Below, piece by piece: positions 17,377-25,020 of a stretch of DNA of 40,703 nt. The notes under the pieces are model-generated. The model saw nothing but the letters and a program-made list of their open reading frames with translations, did not search any database and was not told the origin of the DNA. The DNA lies in NCBI GenBank assembly GCA_018691995.1, contig JABHJM010000075.1:1-40703 (forward strand), read 5' to 3'. Position numbers and translations under genes: made by a program. The number at the start of each line of letters is the position of its first letter. Positions within the stretch are counted from its first letter, which is position 1. The DNA comes from Candidatus Iainarchaeum sp. (GTDB taxonomy: Archaea > Iainarchaeota > Iainarchaeia > Iainarchaeales > JAAZKV01).

Positions 17377-18030
17377 ATGAAAAAAACAATTCTTATACTA
17401 AGCTTAATGCTAGTTGGACTATTTCTGTTTGGATGTACTGAAGAAACCAACAACAATCCAAATCCGCAAACAAATGAACCAAAAAGTTTTACGGAATATG
17501 TTAACATGTACAAAACTGTAAATTTTAAAGCAGAATATGAATCAAAATCAATTTTAATAGATGAAAATATTGTTTCCCAATTAAATGTTTATGTTTTAAA
17601 TGATAATTTTAGAATGGACAGAACCCATGATGACCCTGGCAAAAATACAATTCATATTTTTAATGAAGAGCAAGCAATTGGTTGCATCAATACAACAGGA
17701 ACTTTAACTTGTTATGATACAGGAATGTTTTCAAATAAAATTGAACTTTGGGGAGTTACTTTACTTGGTGTAAAAGAAGAAGAGGTTATTATTACCCCGC
17801 CACAAACAATTGCTGGAGAAGAAACCAATTGTTTCACATTAGATTATCCATACAATATAAATACAATTTGTTTTACACAAGATGGAATAATTGCCAAAGT
17901 AAAAAGCATAAGAAAAGAAGAGTATGTTGGAAATTCAAAAGGATTTGAAACAACAGCAATTAGCATTTCAAGAAATGTTTCAGATACCGATTTTATTCCC
18001 CCTGCAACAATACAGGAATCACCATTGTAA
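17377..18030 (+). CDS. Lipoprotein, 217 residues
   Basis: The signal peptide is nearly identical to those of other cassette lipoproteins and ends LFLFGCTEE, with the acylated Cys at about 20. The mature protein is beta-rich with a Cys pair (IGCINTTGTLTCYD) and a later one (NCFTLDYPYNINTICF). The layout resembles LolA/LppX-like or DUF-type extracytoplasmic beta proteins, but I name no family. ATTAAATAG about 25 bases before the ATG gives a leaderless promoter. The next gene follows after 17 bases within the same cassette. Confidence 0.85.
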   Translation: MKKTILILSLMLVGLFLFGCTEETNNNPNPQTNEPKSFTEYVNMYKTVNFKAEYESKSILIDENIVSQLNVYVLNDNFRMDRTHDDPGKNTIHIFNEEQAIGCINTTGTLTCYDTGMFSNKIELWGVTLLGVKEEEVIITPPQTIAGEETNCFTLDYPYNINTICFTQDGIIAKVKSIRKEEYVGNSKGFETTAISISRNVSDTDFIPPATIQESPL

Positions 18031-18047
18031 AATTTAAATTGATAATT

Positions 18048-18530
18048 ATGAAAAAAACAATTTGGATATTAACAATTTTGACAATATTTATTTTATCCTT
18101 TGGTTGCCTTGAAGCACCAACTGATACTTCCAAAGAAGCTAATCAAGCAAGAGCTGAAATTCTTACAAAAATAAATCAACTTGAAAATAATCCCACTTTG
18201 ATTGAATTAAAAAAATGCAATAGTGAATTTAAAAATATGGCAGAAAATAGTTCAACAGAAGAAACATTAATAGAAAAATATAATAAATGCAAACCCTTGT
18301 CTGACCAAGCATTGACTGAAGGCAAAATTGTTGCACAAGAAATTGAATCATATTATGGCACAGTAAGCCAAACATTTGATTATGAAGTACAAACATATCT
18401 GCAACAAGCAGTAATAATTTATTATGACTCAACACTTGAACCTGAAAGCATTGCATTTGATGTTATCCCATGCACAGTAGCTCCAGTTTCTGCAGCGTGT
18501 AAAGCAAAAGCTTTTGAAAGATTAGAATGA
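18048..18530 (+). CDS. Lipoprotein, 160 residues
   Basis: Signal peptide MKKTIWILTILTIFILSFGC with lipobox Cys at 20. The mature part is helical and charged, with Cys residues near 52, 79, 140 and 146. No family recognised. I start at 18048 because MKKTIW matches the heads of sibling lipoproteins; a frame from 18039 (MIIMKK) is possible. It is the second gene of a two-gene cassette and has no convincing TATA box of its own at the usual distance, so it is likely co-transcribed with 17377. Confidence 0.82.
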   Translation: MKKTIWILTILTIFILSFGCLEAPTDTSKEANQARAEILTKINQLENNPTLIELKKCNSEFKNMAENSSTEETLIEKYNKCKPLSDQALTEGKIVAQEIESYYGTVSQTFDYEVQTYLQQAVIIYYDSTLEPESIAFDVIPCTVAPVSAACKAKAFERLE

Positions 18531-18536
18531 ATTTTT

Positions 18537-18630
18537 ATGACCCACAAACCACTTACCTCTAACAACCAACCAGCACAATGTGCAATTCTGGGAGGGGGGA
18601 TTTATTCAAAAAAATCACTCCGAGCAGAAA
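18537..18630 (+). repeat. Cassette repeat 2
   Basis: Left arm ATGACCCACAAACCAC, core at 18580-18600 with one change from the tRNA (C to T in GCAATTCTGG), right arm CACTCCGAGCAGAAA. Its left arm lacks the CCCC seen in other copies and instead forms GCAC-AAT-GTGC at the core edge. Confidence 0.85.
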
Positions 18631-18667
18631 TGCAAGATTTATATATTAAAAAGAAGTTGAATATAAC

Positions 18668-19264
18668 ATGAAAAAAACAATTCTTGTACTAACACTTCTA
18701 ATAATTGGAATATTCTTGTTTGGGTGCACTGAAAATCCACCCCCTCAACCAGTATGCGGAGATGACCAGTACTATGATTCTGGTTTTTGTGTTTCTTTCT
18801 TGAATATGACTGAGCAAGAATCAAAAAATTATTTAAAAAATGAATCAAATCCTTTTGGAATAATAAACTGGTCTTTTAATGAAAAAAATGAAATGGAAGT
18901 TACAATAAAGAATAAATCTAATGTTTCTTTGAAAGTAGAAGTGTTTGAAATTGGGCTTAAACAATATAACTCAAATGCATTTTATGATTTAACAAATGAA
19001 AATATACAAACTCCTCTTAAAATATATGAAGATGTTTCAGGAATAGGCGTGGCTAAAGTTCTTGAACCAGAAGAAACAACAATTATTATTATTGACAAAA
19101 TACACCTTTATGATGATAATCAAGAATCTTTATTTACTGGCCCGCCAAAAGGAATCTGTTCAGCAATACCAAGATTAGATTTTATACCTCTTATTTCATA
19201 TAAAAATACAGAAGGACAGATACAAGCACAAAAGGAAAAAACACCTTTGATAATTTCTTGTTAA
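18668..19264 (+). CDS. Lipoprotein, 198 residues
   Basis: Signal peptide MKKTILVLTLLIIGIFLFGC with Cys at 20, followed by a Pro-rich linker and a short Cys segment (CGDDQYYDSGFC). The rest is a beta sandwich-like domain (WSFNEKNEMEVTIKNKSNVS) that recalls Ig-like or FxLYD-type extracytoplasmic domains; this is inference. TTTATATATTAAA centred about 25 bases before the ATG gives a leaderless promoter. Single-gene cassette between repeats 2 and 3. Confidence 0.85.
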   Translation: MKKTILVLTLLIIGIFLFGCTENPPPQPVCGDDQYYDSGFCVSFLNMTEQESKNYLKNESNPFGIINWSFNEKNEMEVTIKNKSNVSLKVEVFEIGLKQYNSNAFYDLTNENIQTPLKIYEDVSGIGVAKVLEPEETTIIIIDKIHLYDDNQESLFTGPPKGICSAIPRLDFIPLISYKNTEGQIQAQKEKTPLIISC

Positions 19265-19277
19265 AAAAATTAATTTT

Positions 19278-19358
19278 ATGAGCTACAAACAAAAAACAAC
19301 TAACCATACTTCCCCGTGTGCAATTCTGGAGGAGGGATTTAAACCCACTCACAGAAAG
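19278..19358 (+). repeat. Cassette repeat 3
   Basis: Left arm ATGAGCTACAAAC to CTTCCCCGT, core at 19318-19337 shortened by one base (GTGCAATTCTGGAGGAGGGA), right arm CACTCACAGAAAGA. The next cassette's TATA box follows directly. Confidence 0.8.
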
Positions 19359-19393
19359 ATAAGTATTAAATAAAACCACCCCTTTATTTTAAA

Positions 19394-19819
19394 ATGAAAA
19401 TAACAAAAATTACTTGGATAATTACAATGATAATTATGACAGGGACCCTAATATTTTCCTTAATTGGCAATTTTTTATTTGGAGCAATGGCTTTAGTTTT
19501 TTTAAAACACCAACCATTAAGTTTCTACACTATTGCCCCCTTTACTAGCCCAATAATGACCTTAATTTTAATAATTGCATTTATTTTATTCTATAAAAAA
19601 AATGTTTTTGGATTTTTTCTCTCAATATTATATGGAGTTTTGGTTTTACTTGCTTGGTTTATCATAGCTATAGACTTACAATATGGAAACACATTGATAG
19701 AAACATTATTTCAAAATGGAATGTATTTCCCATACATAGCAATTCCAATTTTAATTTTTACAATACTTTCAAAAAATATATTTGATTTCAGCAAAATAAA
19801 ACTTGTGATAAAAAAATGA
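19394..19819 (+). CDS. Uncharacterised membrane protein, 141 residues, four transmembrane segments
   Basis: Four hydrophobic segments at about 5-30, 45-65, 72-95 and 112-128, with short polar loops and a Lys-rich C-terminus. No conserved catalytic residues or family recognised. TATTAAATAA at 19364-19373 gives a leaderless promoter. The stop TGA overlaps the ATG of repeat 4 (ATGA), so the cassette ends immediately after the gene. Confidence 0.78.
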   Translation: MKITKITWIITMIIMTGTLIFSLIGNFLFGAMALVFLKHQPLSFYTIAPFTSPIMTLILIIAFILFYKKNVFGFFLSILYGVLVLLAWFIIAIDLQYGNTLIETLFQNGMYFPYIAIPILIFTILSKNIFDFSKIKLVIKK

Positions 19820-19880
19820 ACTACAAACTTCTCACTACCAACCATCCTCCCCCGCGTGCAACTCTGGGAGGGAGGATTTA
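19816..19880 (+). repeat. Cassette repeat 4, with covarying hairpin arms
   Basis: Core at 19856-19876 reads GTGCAACTCTGGGAGGGAGG: one G of the run is A. The left arm is ATCCTCCC, an exact complement of GGGAGGAT on the right, so the altered base is compensated. No CCGAGCAGA right arm is recognisable. Confidence 0.82.
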
Positions 19881-19913
19881 ACCTTTTTATAGTAGAATAA
19901 CTCTTTTTATAAT

Positions 19914-22337
19914 ATGAAGAAAATAATTTTAGTAATACTAATACTCCTAGTTTTTGGATTACTCTTTGGATGCGATGAACCAATATGCGGAAATGGGCTT
20001 TGTGAAACTGGAGAAACAGAACTAACTTGTTCAATTGATTGCGAACAAGTAGACTATTGTGGAGATGGAATATGTAATGGAAATGAAACAACTAATACAT
20101 GCCAAGAAGATTGTCCTTCTGACTTAATAACTGTTGAAGGAACATACTCTGGATTTTATAATTTTCCAAGAAACTTTTTTGATGAATCTAATTTAACACC
20201 AACAGAGGTTGTAGAAGTTACAGACCAAATTTATTTACTTGAAGTAGAACTTTCAGGAGGAAAAATACTCTTTGATTCATATCTTAAAGTAGAATATATC
20301 CCAGAAGTTTATGGAATGACTACTGAAGATGGTTTTGCATTAGGCGATGCGGCTTTCCCATCAAACAATAATAACCAACATGCATGGGATGTTATTTCCC
20401 ATGAAATAGGACATGCATTTTGGGCCAATAGCAACTTTTATTATACTCTGGCAGTTCCTGGTCCGTTCTTACAAGAAGCAACTGCAGTTTTAACTGCACA
20501 ATATGTTTATGAAAAAATTAAAGAGGAACCAGACAATTTTAATTTATCACAAGATGCAGTAGAAAGCTTAGGCCTGGTTTACACTGATGAAAGAAATTAT
20601 CAAAAATCAAGATATGAAGAATATATTTCTTTAGGGATGCCGTACAGCCAAGATGAATCAGGCCCAAATTACGCGATTCTAACAAGTCAAGCATTAAACT
20701 ACAAATGGTTTTTGATTGGAGATGAATATGGTTGGAAAAAATTTCAAAAATTTTATAATGGATTTTCATACGACTTAAAAGATGACTTTACTTTTTGGGA
20801 AGATGGAGTATCAGATATTGAAGAAACAACATACATGGTTGCTGCACTTAATGTTGCTTTTGAACAAGATTTCAGACAAGACTTTTTAGATTTAAACTTT
20901 CCAATAGATAACACATTATATTCTAAAATTTATCCAATAATATCAGATTATATTAATCCAAACAAACCAATAAATTTAATTATTGAAACAAATAATTTTA
21001 TTGAAAATGGCGAAATTGATATCATACACTTACCTTCAAATTTAGACCCGCTTGAAGTAAAATTTTATTTAGAAAATGACCTTGAAAAACAAAAAATTGA
21101 TTTTAACGATTTAGAAATTAAACTATACCCCCCAATTGACCATAACCCAAGCCCTCTAATTGACCCATATTACCAAGTTGAAATATTATCCAATGGAACA
21201 CTCAAAGCAAGAGGAAATAGTTTTGTTTATTTACAAGCAAATTTAAAATCAACTCCTAGTATCAAATCTGAAAAAACATTAGTTATTATTGGAGAACCTG
21301 AAGAAATAGAGAACGGAGAGGTTCTTACAATACTTCCAAGAAATTACTATCCTGAAGCACCAGACAACCAATGTGAGATAGATATGAATTGTTTTCCAGG
21401 AAATAAAATTTATGATCGATTTGGAGAAATTAATTATCACGAAGTCTGTAATGAACAAGAATGTATTTATGAAACTGGAAAGTATTGTGTTGAAAATAAT
21501 GAAAATACTTTTTGTTCATACAAAGAACAAGGCAGATATCCAATTTATTTTATGTTAGATAATTATGAATTCTCAAATATGATTAACTTGTTTTATAATA
21601 TTGAATCGCAATTATACAATGAATTTGACCCATATCCAAACTCAAAACAAGTTTTAACAGTTCTTGAAATTCCAGGCCATTGTGGAGGAAATAATAATCC
21701 ACTTGAAACCTCAGGAAGCTGTTACATTAATACAAATGATGGATCCCCCCAATACGACATAATAATACATGAAATGGGACATAATTTTGCTGACAAATCA
21801 AAAGGATTGTACACTTTAATGCATTCTAATAATGATTTAGTAAATCAACTTGGTTTTGGAGAATGTGTTGCTTCACTGCCAGTTCAATATATTAGAGCAA
21901 AACTCAGAGATTCTCCAAAAGATTATAATATTAGCTTTGACTCATACGAATCAAAAGTATTTGGAGCAGAACAAACATTTGACGACTCATTAAACAAACA
22001 AAGATTTGAATTGTTTGAACAGAGAATTCTTGACAAAAATATTTCTGGAATTCACGATCTTGGTGGAGATGTTAGTACTATGTGTAGTTTATTTGTAACT
22101 CCCGCAGCATATCCAAACGATTTCAATAATAATTATGGATGGGAATTTTACAAAAGATTTTTAGGATACTTTGGAGATAACCTTTTAGAAAATTTTGAAG
22201 AAACCAAAAGTGAAACATACTTTGCTGCAACTTATAGTGCAGCAATCGGAAGAGATATGAAAAATAAATTCATTTTCTGGGGATTTGAAATTGATGAAAC
22301 TTATTTTGACAAAATTTATAATCAATTAAAAGATTAA
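19914..22337 (+). CDS. Lipoprotein with two HEXXH metallopeptidase-like domains, 807 residues
   Basis: Signal peptide with lipobox LLFGC (Cys about 20), then two short Cys repeats (CGNGLCETGETELTC and CGDGICNGNETTNTC). Domain 1 has H163-E164-x-x-H167 (SHEIGHAFW) and E188 twenty residues after, in QEATAVL. Domain 2 has H619-E620-x-x-H623 (IHEMGHNFA) and E650 in GECVASL. The HEXXH plus downstream Glu pattern fits zinc gluzincin-type metallopeptidases. Between them is a beta-rich region (about 330-480). It probably acts outside the cell on proteins; substrate unknown. TTTTTATAG about 26 bases before the ATG gives a leaderless promoter. Confidence 0.87.
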   Translation: MKKIILVILILLVFGLLFGCDEPICGNGLCETGETELTCSIDCEQVDYCGDGICNGNETTNTCQEDCPSDLITVEGTYSGFYNFPRNFFDESNLTPTEVVEVTDQIYLLEVELSGGKILFDSYLKVEYIPEVYGMTTEDGFALGDAAFPSNNNNQHAWDVISHEIGHAFWANSNFYYTLAVPGPFLQEATAVLTAQYVYEKIKEEPDNFNLSQDAVESLGLVYTDERNYQKSRYEEYISLGMPYSQDESGPNYAILTSQALNYKWFLIGDEYGWKKFQKFYNGFSYDLKDDFTFWEDGVSDIEETTYMVAALNVAFEQDFRQDFLDLNFPIDNTLYSKIYPIISDYINPNKPINLIIETNNFIENGEIDIIHLPSNLDPLEVKFYLENDLEKQKIDFNDLEIKLYPPIDHNPSPLIDPYYQVEILSNGTLKARGNSFVYLQANLKSTPSIKSEKTLVIIGEPEEIENGEVLTILPRNYYPEAPDNQCEIDMNCFPGNKIYDRFGEINYHEVCNEQECIYETGKYCVENNENTFCSYKEQGRYPIYFMLDNYEFSNMINLFYNIESQLYNEFDPYPNSKQVLTVLEIPGHCGGNNNPLETSGSCYINTNDGSPQYDIIIHEMGHNFADKSKGLYTLMHSNNDLVNQLGFGECVASLPVQYIRAKLRDSPKDYNISFDSYESKVFGAEQTFDDSLNKQRFELFEQRILDKNISGIHDLGGDVSTMCSLFVTPAAYPNDFNNNYGWEFYKRFLGYFGDNLLENFEETKSETYFAATYSAAIGRDMKNKFIFWGFEIDETYFDKIYNQLKD

Positions 22338-22341
22338 GGTT

Positions 22342-22418
22342 ATGAACAAGAGTATGAGAATCCCAATGTGCAACTCTGAGAGGGGGGATTTTCCAAAAAA
22401 AATCACACCGAGCAGAGA
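22342..22418 (+). repeat. Cassette repeat 5
   Basis: Short left arm ATGAACAAGAGTATGAGAAT, core at 22368-22388 with one change (TGAGAG for TGGGAG), right arm AATCACACCGAGCAGAGAA. AATCCC on the left pairs exactly with GGGATT on the right. The ATG-to-core distance (26) is out of phase with most copies. Confidence 0.83.
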
Positions 22419-22458
22419 ATAGAGTAGCTTTTTATACTAAAACTCAGTTCTAATTAAT

Positions 22459-23193
22459 ATGAAGAAAACAATTGTTATTTTTGGACTAGTTTTACTAGGA
22501 TTATTTTTATTTGGTTGCACTGAACAACCAGTTACTTGTGAAACAGATTCTGGTTGTGGAGTAGCAAGCTTTTCTGAAAACTATTGTAATGGAACAGAAG
22601 TACAAAGAGATTATATTGAACCTAAATGTGTTTTAAATTCAGACAAACAAACCTGTGATGAGATTAGAACTCCAGAAAAAATTAAAGATTGTGGACCAAC
22701 TCCAAAAGGATGTAGAAATGGAGATTGTGCAGAACTAAGTTGTACTGAAATCACTGGAGCTGTTTGGATTGGCGGAGCACCAATATCAAGAGTTTATTTT
22801 GATACTCCAAGACAAAACAAAATCTTAAATGTTGTAGTAATGAATGATACAAACAGCACTTTTAAAATACATATTTTTGATGACAATTCAGGAATGCCTG
22901 GAGATAAATTATTTGAATCTAAAGAATTCAATGACAATGATTTAACTATTGATGGTTGGGCAAAAGTTGATTTGACTGGAATAAGCTCAATGGAATCAGG
23001 ATACTATTTTATTGGAATTGAAAATACTTCAGAAAATATGATGACTTCACATTTCAATGGATGTGTATATGATGACAAAAATCCAGAAACTTATAATCTT
23101 GAAAGAATGTTTATTATTGATGGAGAAATAAGTGAAAAATTTGATAATCCTGAAATAATGCCTGAAAGAGATATTGTTTATATCTTTGAATAA
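22459..23193 (+). CDS. Lipoprotein, 244 residues, N-terminal Cys-rich region and C-terminal beta domain
   Basis: Signal peptide MKKTIVIFGLVLLGLFLFGC with Cys at 20. Residues 25-100 are Cys-rich (CETDSGCG, YCNGTEV, CVLNSDKQTCDE, CRNGDC), recalling small disulfide-stabilised domains. Residues about 105-240 form a beta domain with ISRVYFDTPRQNKILNVVV and GWAKVDLTGIS, like carbohydrate-binding-type sandwiches. No family assigned. CTTTTTATACT about 26 bases before the ATG gives a leaderless promoter. The bases just before the ATG (GTTCTAATTAATATGAA) are the same as before the lipoprotein at 14562. Confidence 0.85.
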   Translation: MKKTIVIFGLVLLGLFLFGCTEQPVTCETDSGCGVASFSENYCNGTEVQRDYIEPKCVLNSDKQTCDEIRTPEKIKDCGPTPKGCRNGDCAELSCTEITGAVWIGGAPISRVYFDTPRQNKILNVVVMNDTNSTFKIHIFDDNSGMPGDKLFESKEFNDNDLTIDGWAKVDLTGISSMESGYYFIGIENTSENMMTSHFNGCVYDDKNPETYNLERMFIIDGEISEKFDNPEIMPERDIVYIFE

Positions 23194-23198
23194 ATTTT

Positions 23199-23281
23199 AT
23201 GAACTACAAACTAATAACCATCCTTCCCCGTGTGCAATTCTGGGAGGGGGGATTTTCCAAAGAAAATTCAACCGAGCAGAA
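23199..23281 (+). repeat. Cassette repeat 6
   Basis: Left arm ATGAACTACAAACTAATAAC, core at 23232-23252 with one change (C to T), right arm TTCAACCGAGCAGAATA. ATCC and CCCC of the left arm can pair with GGGGGGAT leaving a TT bulge. The ATG-to-core distance is 33. Confidence 0.85.
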
Positions 23282-23319
23282 TAAACATAATTAAATATAA
23301 CTAAGTTTCTAACAATAAC

Positions 23320-23700
23320 ATGAAAAGAAATTTAGTAATTGTAGTTATTGTAATAATCATTATCTTATTTATTTTAGCTTCAATTTCTCCAATGACAGAT
23401 TATAATTCAGGAACCGCTTGTCCTTACAGAACAATAAGAAGTGACTGTTTAGGCATCAAATTTCCAAGCAGTGCTTTAACACTTGGCGGACCAAGCCAAG
23501 TTTCTTGTTTAGGATTAATTTCAAATACAAAATGTTATATCAATGAATGCCCTTCTAGCTCAAAAATAAGGTATGAAATTCCTTGTGATTCAGTAAAAGG
23601 AGATTTTAGAGAAGTTTGCATGAACAACATTGATGCTTTTTCACAAGATACCAATTCCAAATATCACTGTTGTAACCTAGTCAGAAATTTATGTGATTAG
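23320..23700 (+). CDS. Secreted or membrane-anchored Cys-rich protein, 126 residues
   Basis: A single N-terminal hydrophobic segment (about 4-25, VIVVIVIIIILFILA) without a lipobox, followed by about 100 extracytoplasmic residues with ten cysteines, presumably disulfide-bonded, including a CC pair near the end (HCCNLV). No family recognised. TTAAATATAA about 25 bases before the ATG gives a leaderless promoter. It ends two bases before the ATG of repeat 7. Single-gene cassette. Confidence 0.8.
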   Translation: MKRNLVIVVIVIIIILFILASISPMTDYNSGTACPYRTIRSDCLGIKFPSSALTLGGPSQVSCLGLISNTKCYINECPSSSKIRYEIPCDSVKGDFREVCMNNIDAFSQDTNSKYHCCNLVRNLCD

Positions 23701-23702
23701 CA

Positions 23703-23765
23703 ATGAACCACAAACAACACACTACTCACAACTCTTCCACATGTGCAATTCTTTAGCGGCATGAT
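23703..23765 (+). repeat. Cassette repeat 7, right half decayed
   Basis: Left arm ATGAACCACAAAC is intact and the core starts GTGCAATTCT at 23743, but the G-run is replaced by TTAGCGGCATGA. The spacing from ATG to core (40) is the common one. Confidence 0.7.
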
Positions 23766-23819
23766 ACTCCACAAACATTTAAATACCTTATTTACCTTAT
23801 ATAAGTTAAAGGTGATTTA

Positions 23820-24023
23820 ATGGTAAATATGACTTTAGCAATCCCAAAAGAAGTCCATGAAAAAATGAAAGCTCACAAAGAAATAAAGTGGACAGAAGTT
23901 GCAAGAGAAGCAATACAAAAAAAATTAACAATACTTGAAACAGAAAAAGACCCACTAAGATTATATGCATACAAAAGATGGGCAGAAGAAGGAGAAGACG
24001 CACATGAACTCTTCAAATTTTGA
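23820..24023 (+). CDS. Ribbon-helix-helix-type antitoxin, 67 residues
   Basis: The N-terminal strand MTLAIPKEVHEKMKAHKEI followed by WTEVAREAIQKKL matches the strand-helix-helix DNA-binding fold of VapB/CopG-like antitoxins common in archaea. The C-terminal tail (residues about 45-67) would wrap the toxin. GGTGA at 23811-23815 lies before the ATG, and an ATTTAAATACC TATA element lies about 40 bases upstream, so this message has a leader, unlike the lipoprotein cassettes. It overlaps the toxin gene by 20 bases. Confidence 0.85.
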   Translation: MVNMTLAIPKEVHEKMKAHKEIKWTEVAREAIQKKLTILETEKDPLRLYAYKRWAEEGEDAHELFKF

Positions 24024-24369
24024 ACAGGGAGACATAGTAGTAGCACAAGTCCTCTTTTCAGAACAAATTGGGTTAAAGACTAGACCAGCGTTAGTAATAA
24101 GCAACACAAAATACAATAAAAAATCAGAAGATATAATTTTATTAAAAATAACTTCACAGTCCAAACGTACAACTTATGACATTAACCTAAACAATAAAGA
24201 TTTAGAAAATGGAGAACTAACAAAACCAAGCATGATAATGATTGATAACCCAGTAACAACTTACAGAGGAATGATAAGTACAAAAATAGGAAAAATAACA
24301 AACACAAAACTAAAAGAAGTAAAGAAAAAACTTAGTGAACTTTATGAACTGCAAACTAAAAACAACTAA
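24004..24369 (+). CDS. MazF/PemK-family toxin (predicted endoribonuclease), 121 residues
   Basis: The opening FEQGDIVVAQVLFSEQIGLK then TRPALVISN is the classic MazF/PemK SH3-like barrel start (GDIV...RPALVIS). ILLKITSQ and PSMIMIDNPVTTYRGMIST match later strands. Such toxins cleave RNA and are held in check by the partner antitoxin, encoded just upstream with overlapping ends. The last codons (LYELQTKNN) are read from the left arm of repeat 8, so the repeat supplies the C-terminus. The start chosen (24004) fits the family; a frame from 23965 would run deep into the antitoxin. Confidence 0.88.
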   Translation: MNSSNFEQGDIVVAQVLFSEQIGLKTRPALVISNTKYNKKSEDIILLKITSQSKRTTYDINLNNKDLENGELTKPSMIMIDNPVTTYRGMISTKIGKITNTKLKEVKKKLSELYELQTKNN

Positions 24370-24408
24370 CTCTTCTCCGTGTGCAACTCTGGGAGGGGGG
24401 AGTAAAAC
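24344..24408 (+). repeat. Cassette repeat 8, core identical to tRNA-Tyr 3' end, compensated arms
   Basis: Core at 24381-24401 (21 of 21 with the tRNA). Here the flank after the core is GT rather than TT, and the left arm is ACTCTTCTCC, which pairs with GGGGGGAGT through Watson-Crick and T-G pairs. The left arm lies inside the mazF 3' end in another frame. Confidence 0.85.
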
Positions 24409-24482
24409 CAACTAATTTTAACCGGCACGTAACTAACGATATATTTATATATCATTTTGATATACTTTATTTAGGTGATTTG

Positions 24483-24749
24483 ATGGCGAGAACATTAATA
24501 GATTTACAAGGACCGCAGGAATTAATACTTGAAAAAGCTTTAGAACTTGGATTATACAAAACAAAAGCAGAAGCTGTGCGTGGCGCAATAAACGATTTAG
24601 GAAAAGAATATAAAATCTTTAAGGATGCTCAAGGACTTGAAGATGAACTAGTTGCAAGAAAAATGCTTCGAGAAGAAAAAGAAATAAAAGCAGGAAAAAG
24701 AAAAATACTAAGTGAACATGAAGTAAAGAAAAAATATGGTTTCAAGTGA
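24483..24749 (+). CDS. Probable antitoxin, 88 residues, partner of RelE-like toxin
   Basis: A short N-terminal stretch is followed by LILEKALELGLYKTKAEAVR, which fits the ribbon-helix-helix pattern of archaeal antitoxins, and a charged C-terminal helix (LSEHEVKKKYGFK). It lies six bases upstream of the toxin gene. GGTGATTTG precedes the ATG at 24483 and TATATTTATATATC lies about 40 bases upstream. The frame is open back into the repeat, but the RBS and fold support this start. Confidence 0.82.
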   Translation: MARTLIDLQGPQELILEKALELGLYKTKAEAVRGAINDLGKEYKIFKDAQGLEDELVARKMLREEKEIKAGKRKILSEHEVKKKYGFK

Positions 24750-24755
24750 TTACTA

Positions 24756-25016
24756 ATGTATAACCTTGATTTCAAAGAAGATTGGGATAAATATTTCAAA
24801 AAAATGAACAAAGAAATGCAATCAAAAATTTGGAAAAAAATTCAACAATTACAAGAATTAGAATCTGCAAGACATCTAAAAAAAGGACTACCCTTCTTTG
24901 TTGTAGAAACAAACCAATACAGAATAACATTCCGAGAGATTGGAAAAACAAGAACCGTTTGGTTTGCAGGAAACCACAAACAATACGAAAAATGGTATTT
25001 AAGTTTAATGAAGTGA
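24756..25016 (+). CDS. RelE/ParE-family toxin, 86 residues
   Basis: Two N-terminal helices (DFKEDWDKYFKKMNKEMQSK, IWKKIQQL) then RHLKKGLPFFVVETNQYRIT, FREIGKTRTVWFAGNHKQYE and a short end: this is the RelE/ParE superfamily layout, with the YRITFRE strand and basic residues usual for ribosome-dependent mRNA interferases. Toxin of the last cassette. The next repeat starts four bases after its stop. Confidence 0.88.
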   Translation: MYNLDFKEDWDKYFKKMNKEMQSKIWKKIQQLQELESARHLKKGLPFFVVETNQYRITFREIGKTRTVWFAGNHKQYEKWYLSLMK

Positions 25017-25020
25017 GATT

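Noticed and set aside
24381..24482. Longer N-terminus for the antitoxin, starting inside repeat 8
   Set aside because: It would translate the attachment core and the TATA box; the ATG at 24483 has a GGTGA site and fits the fold.
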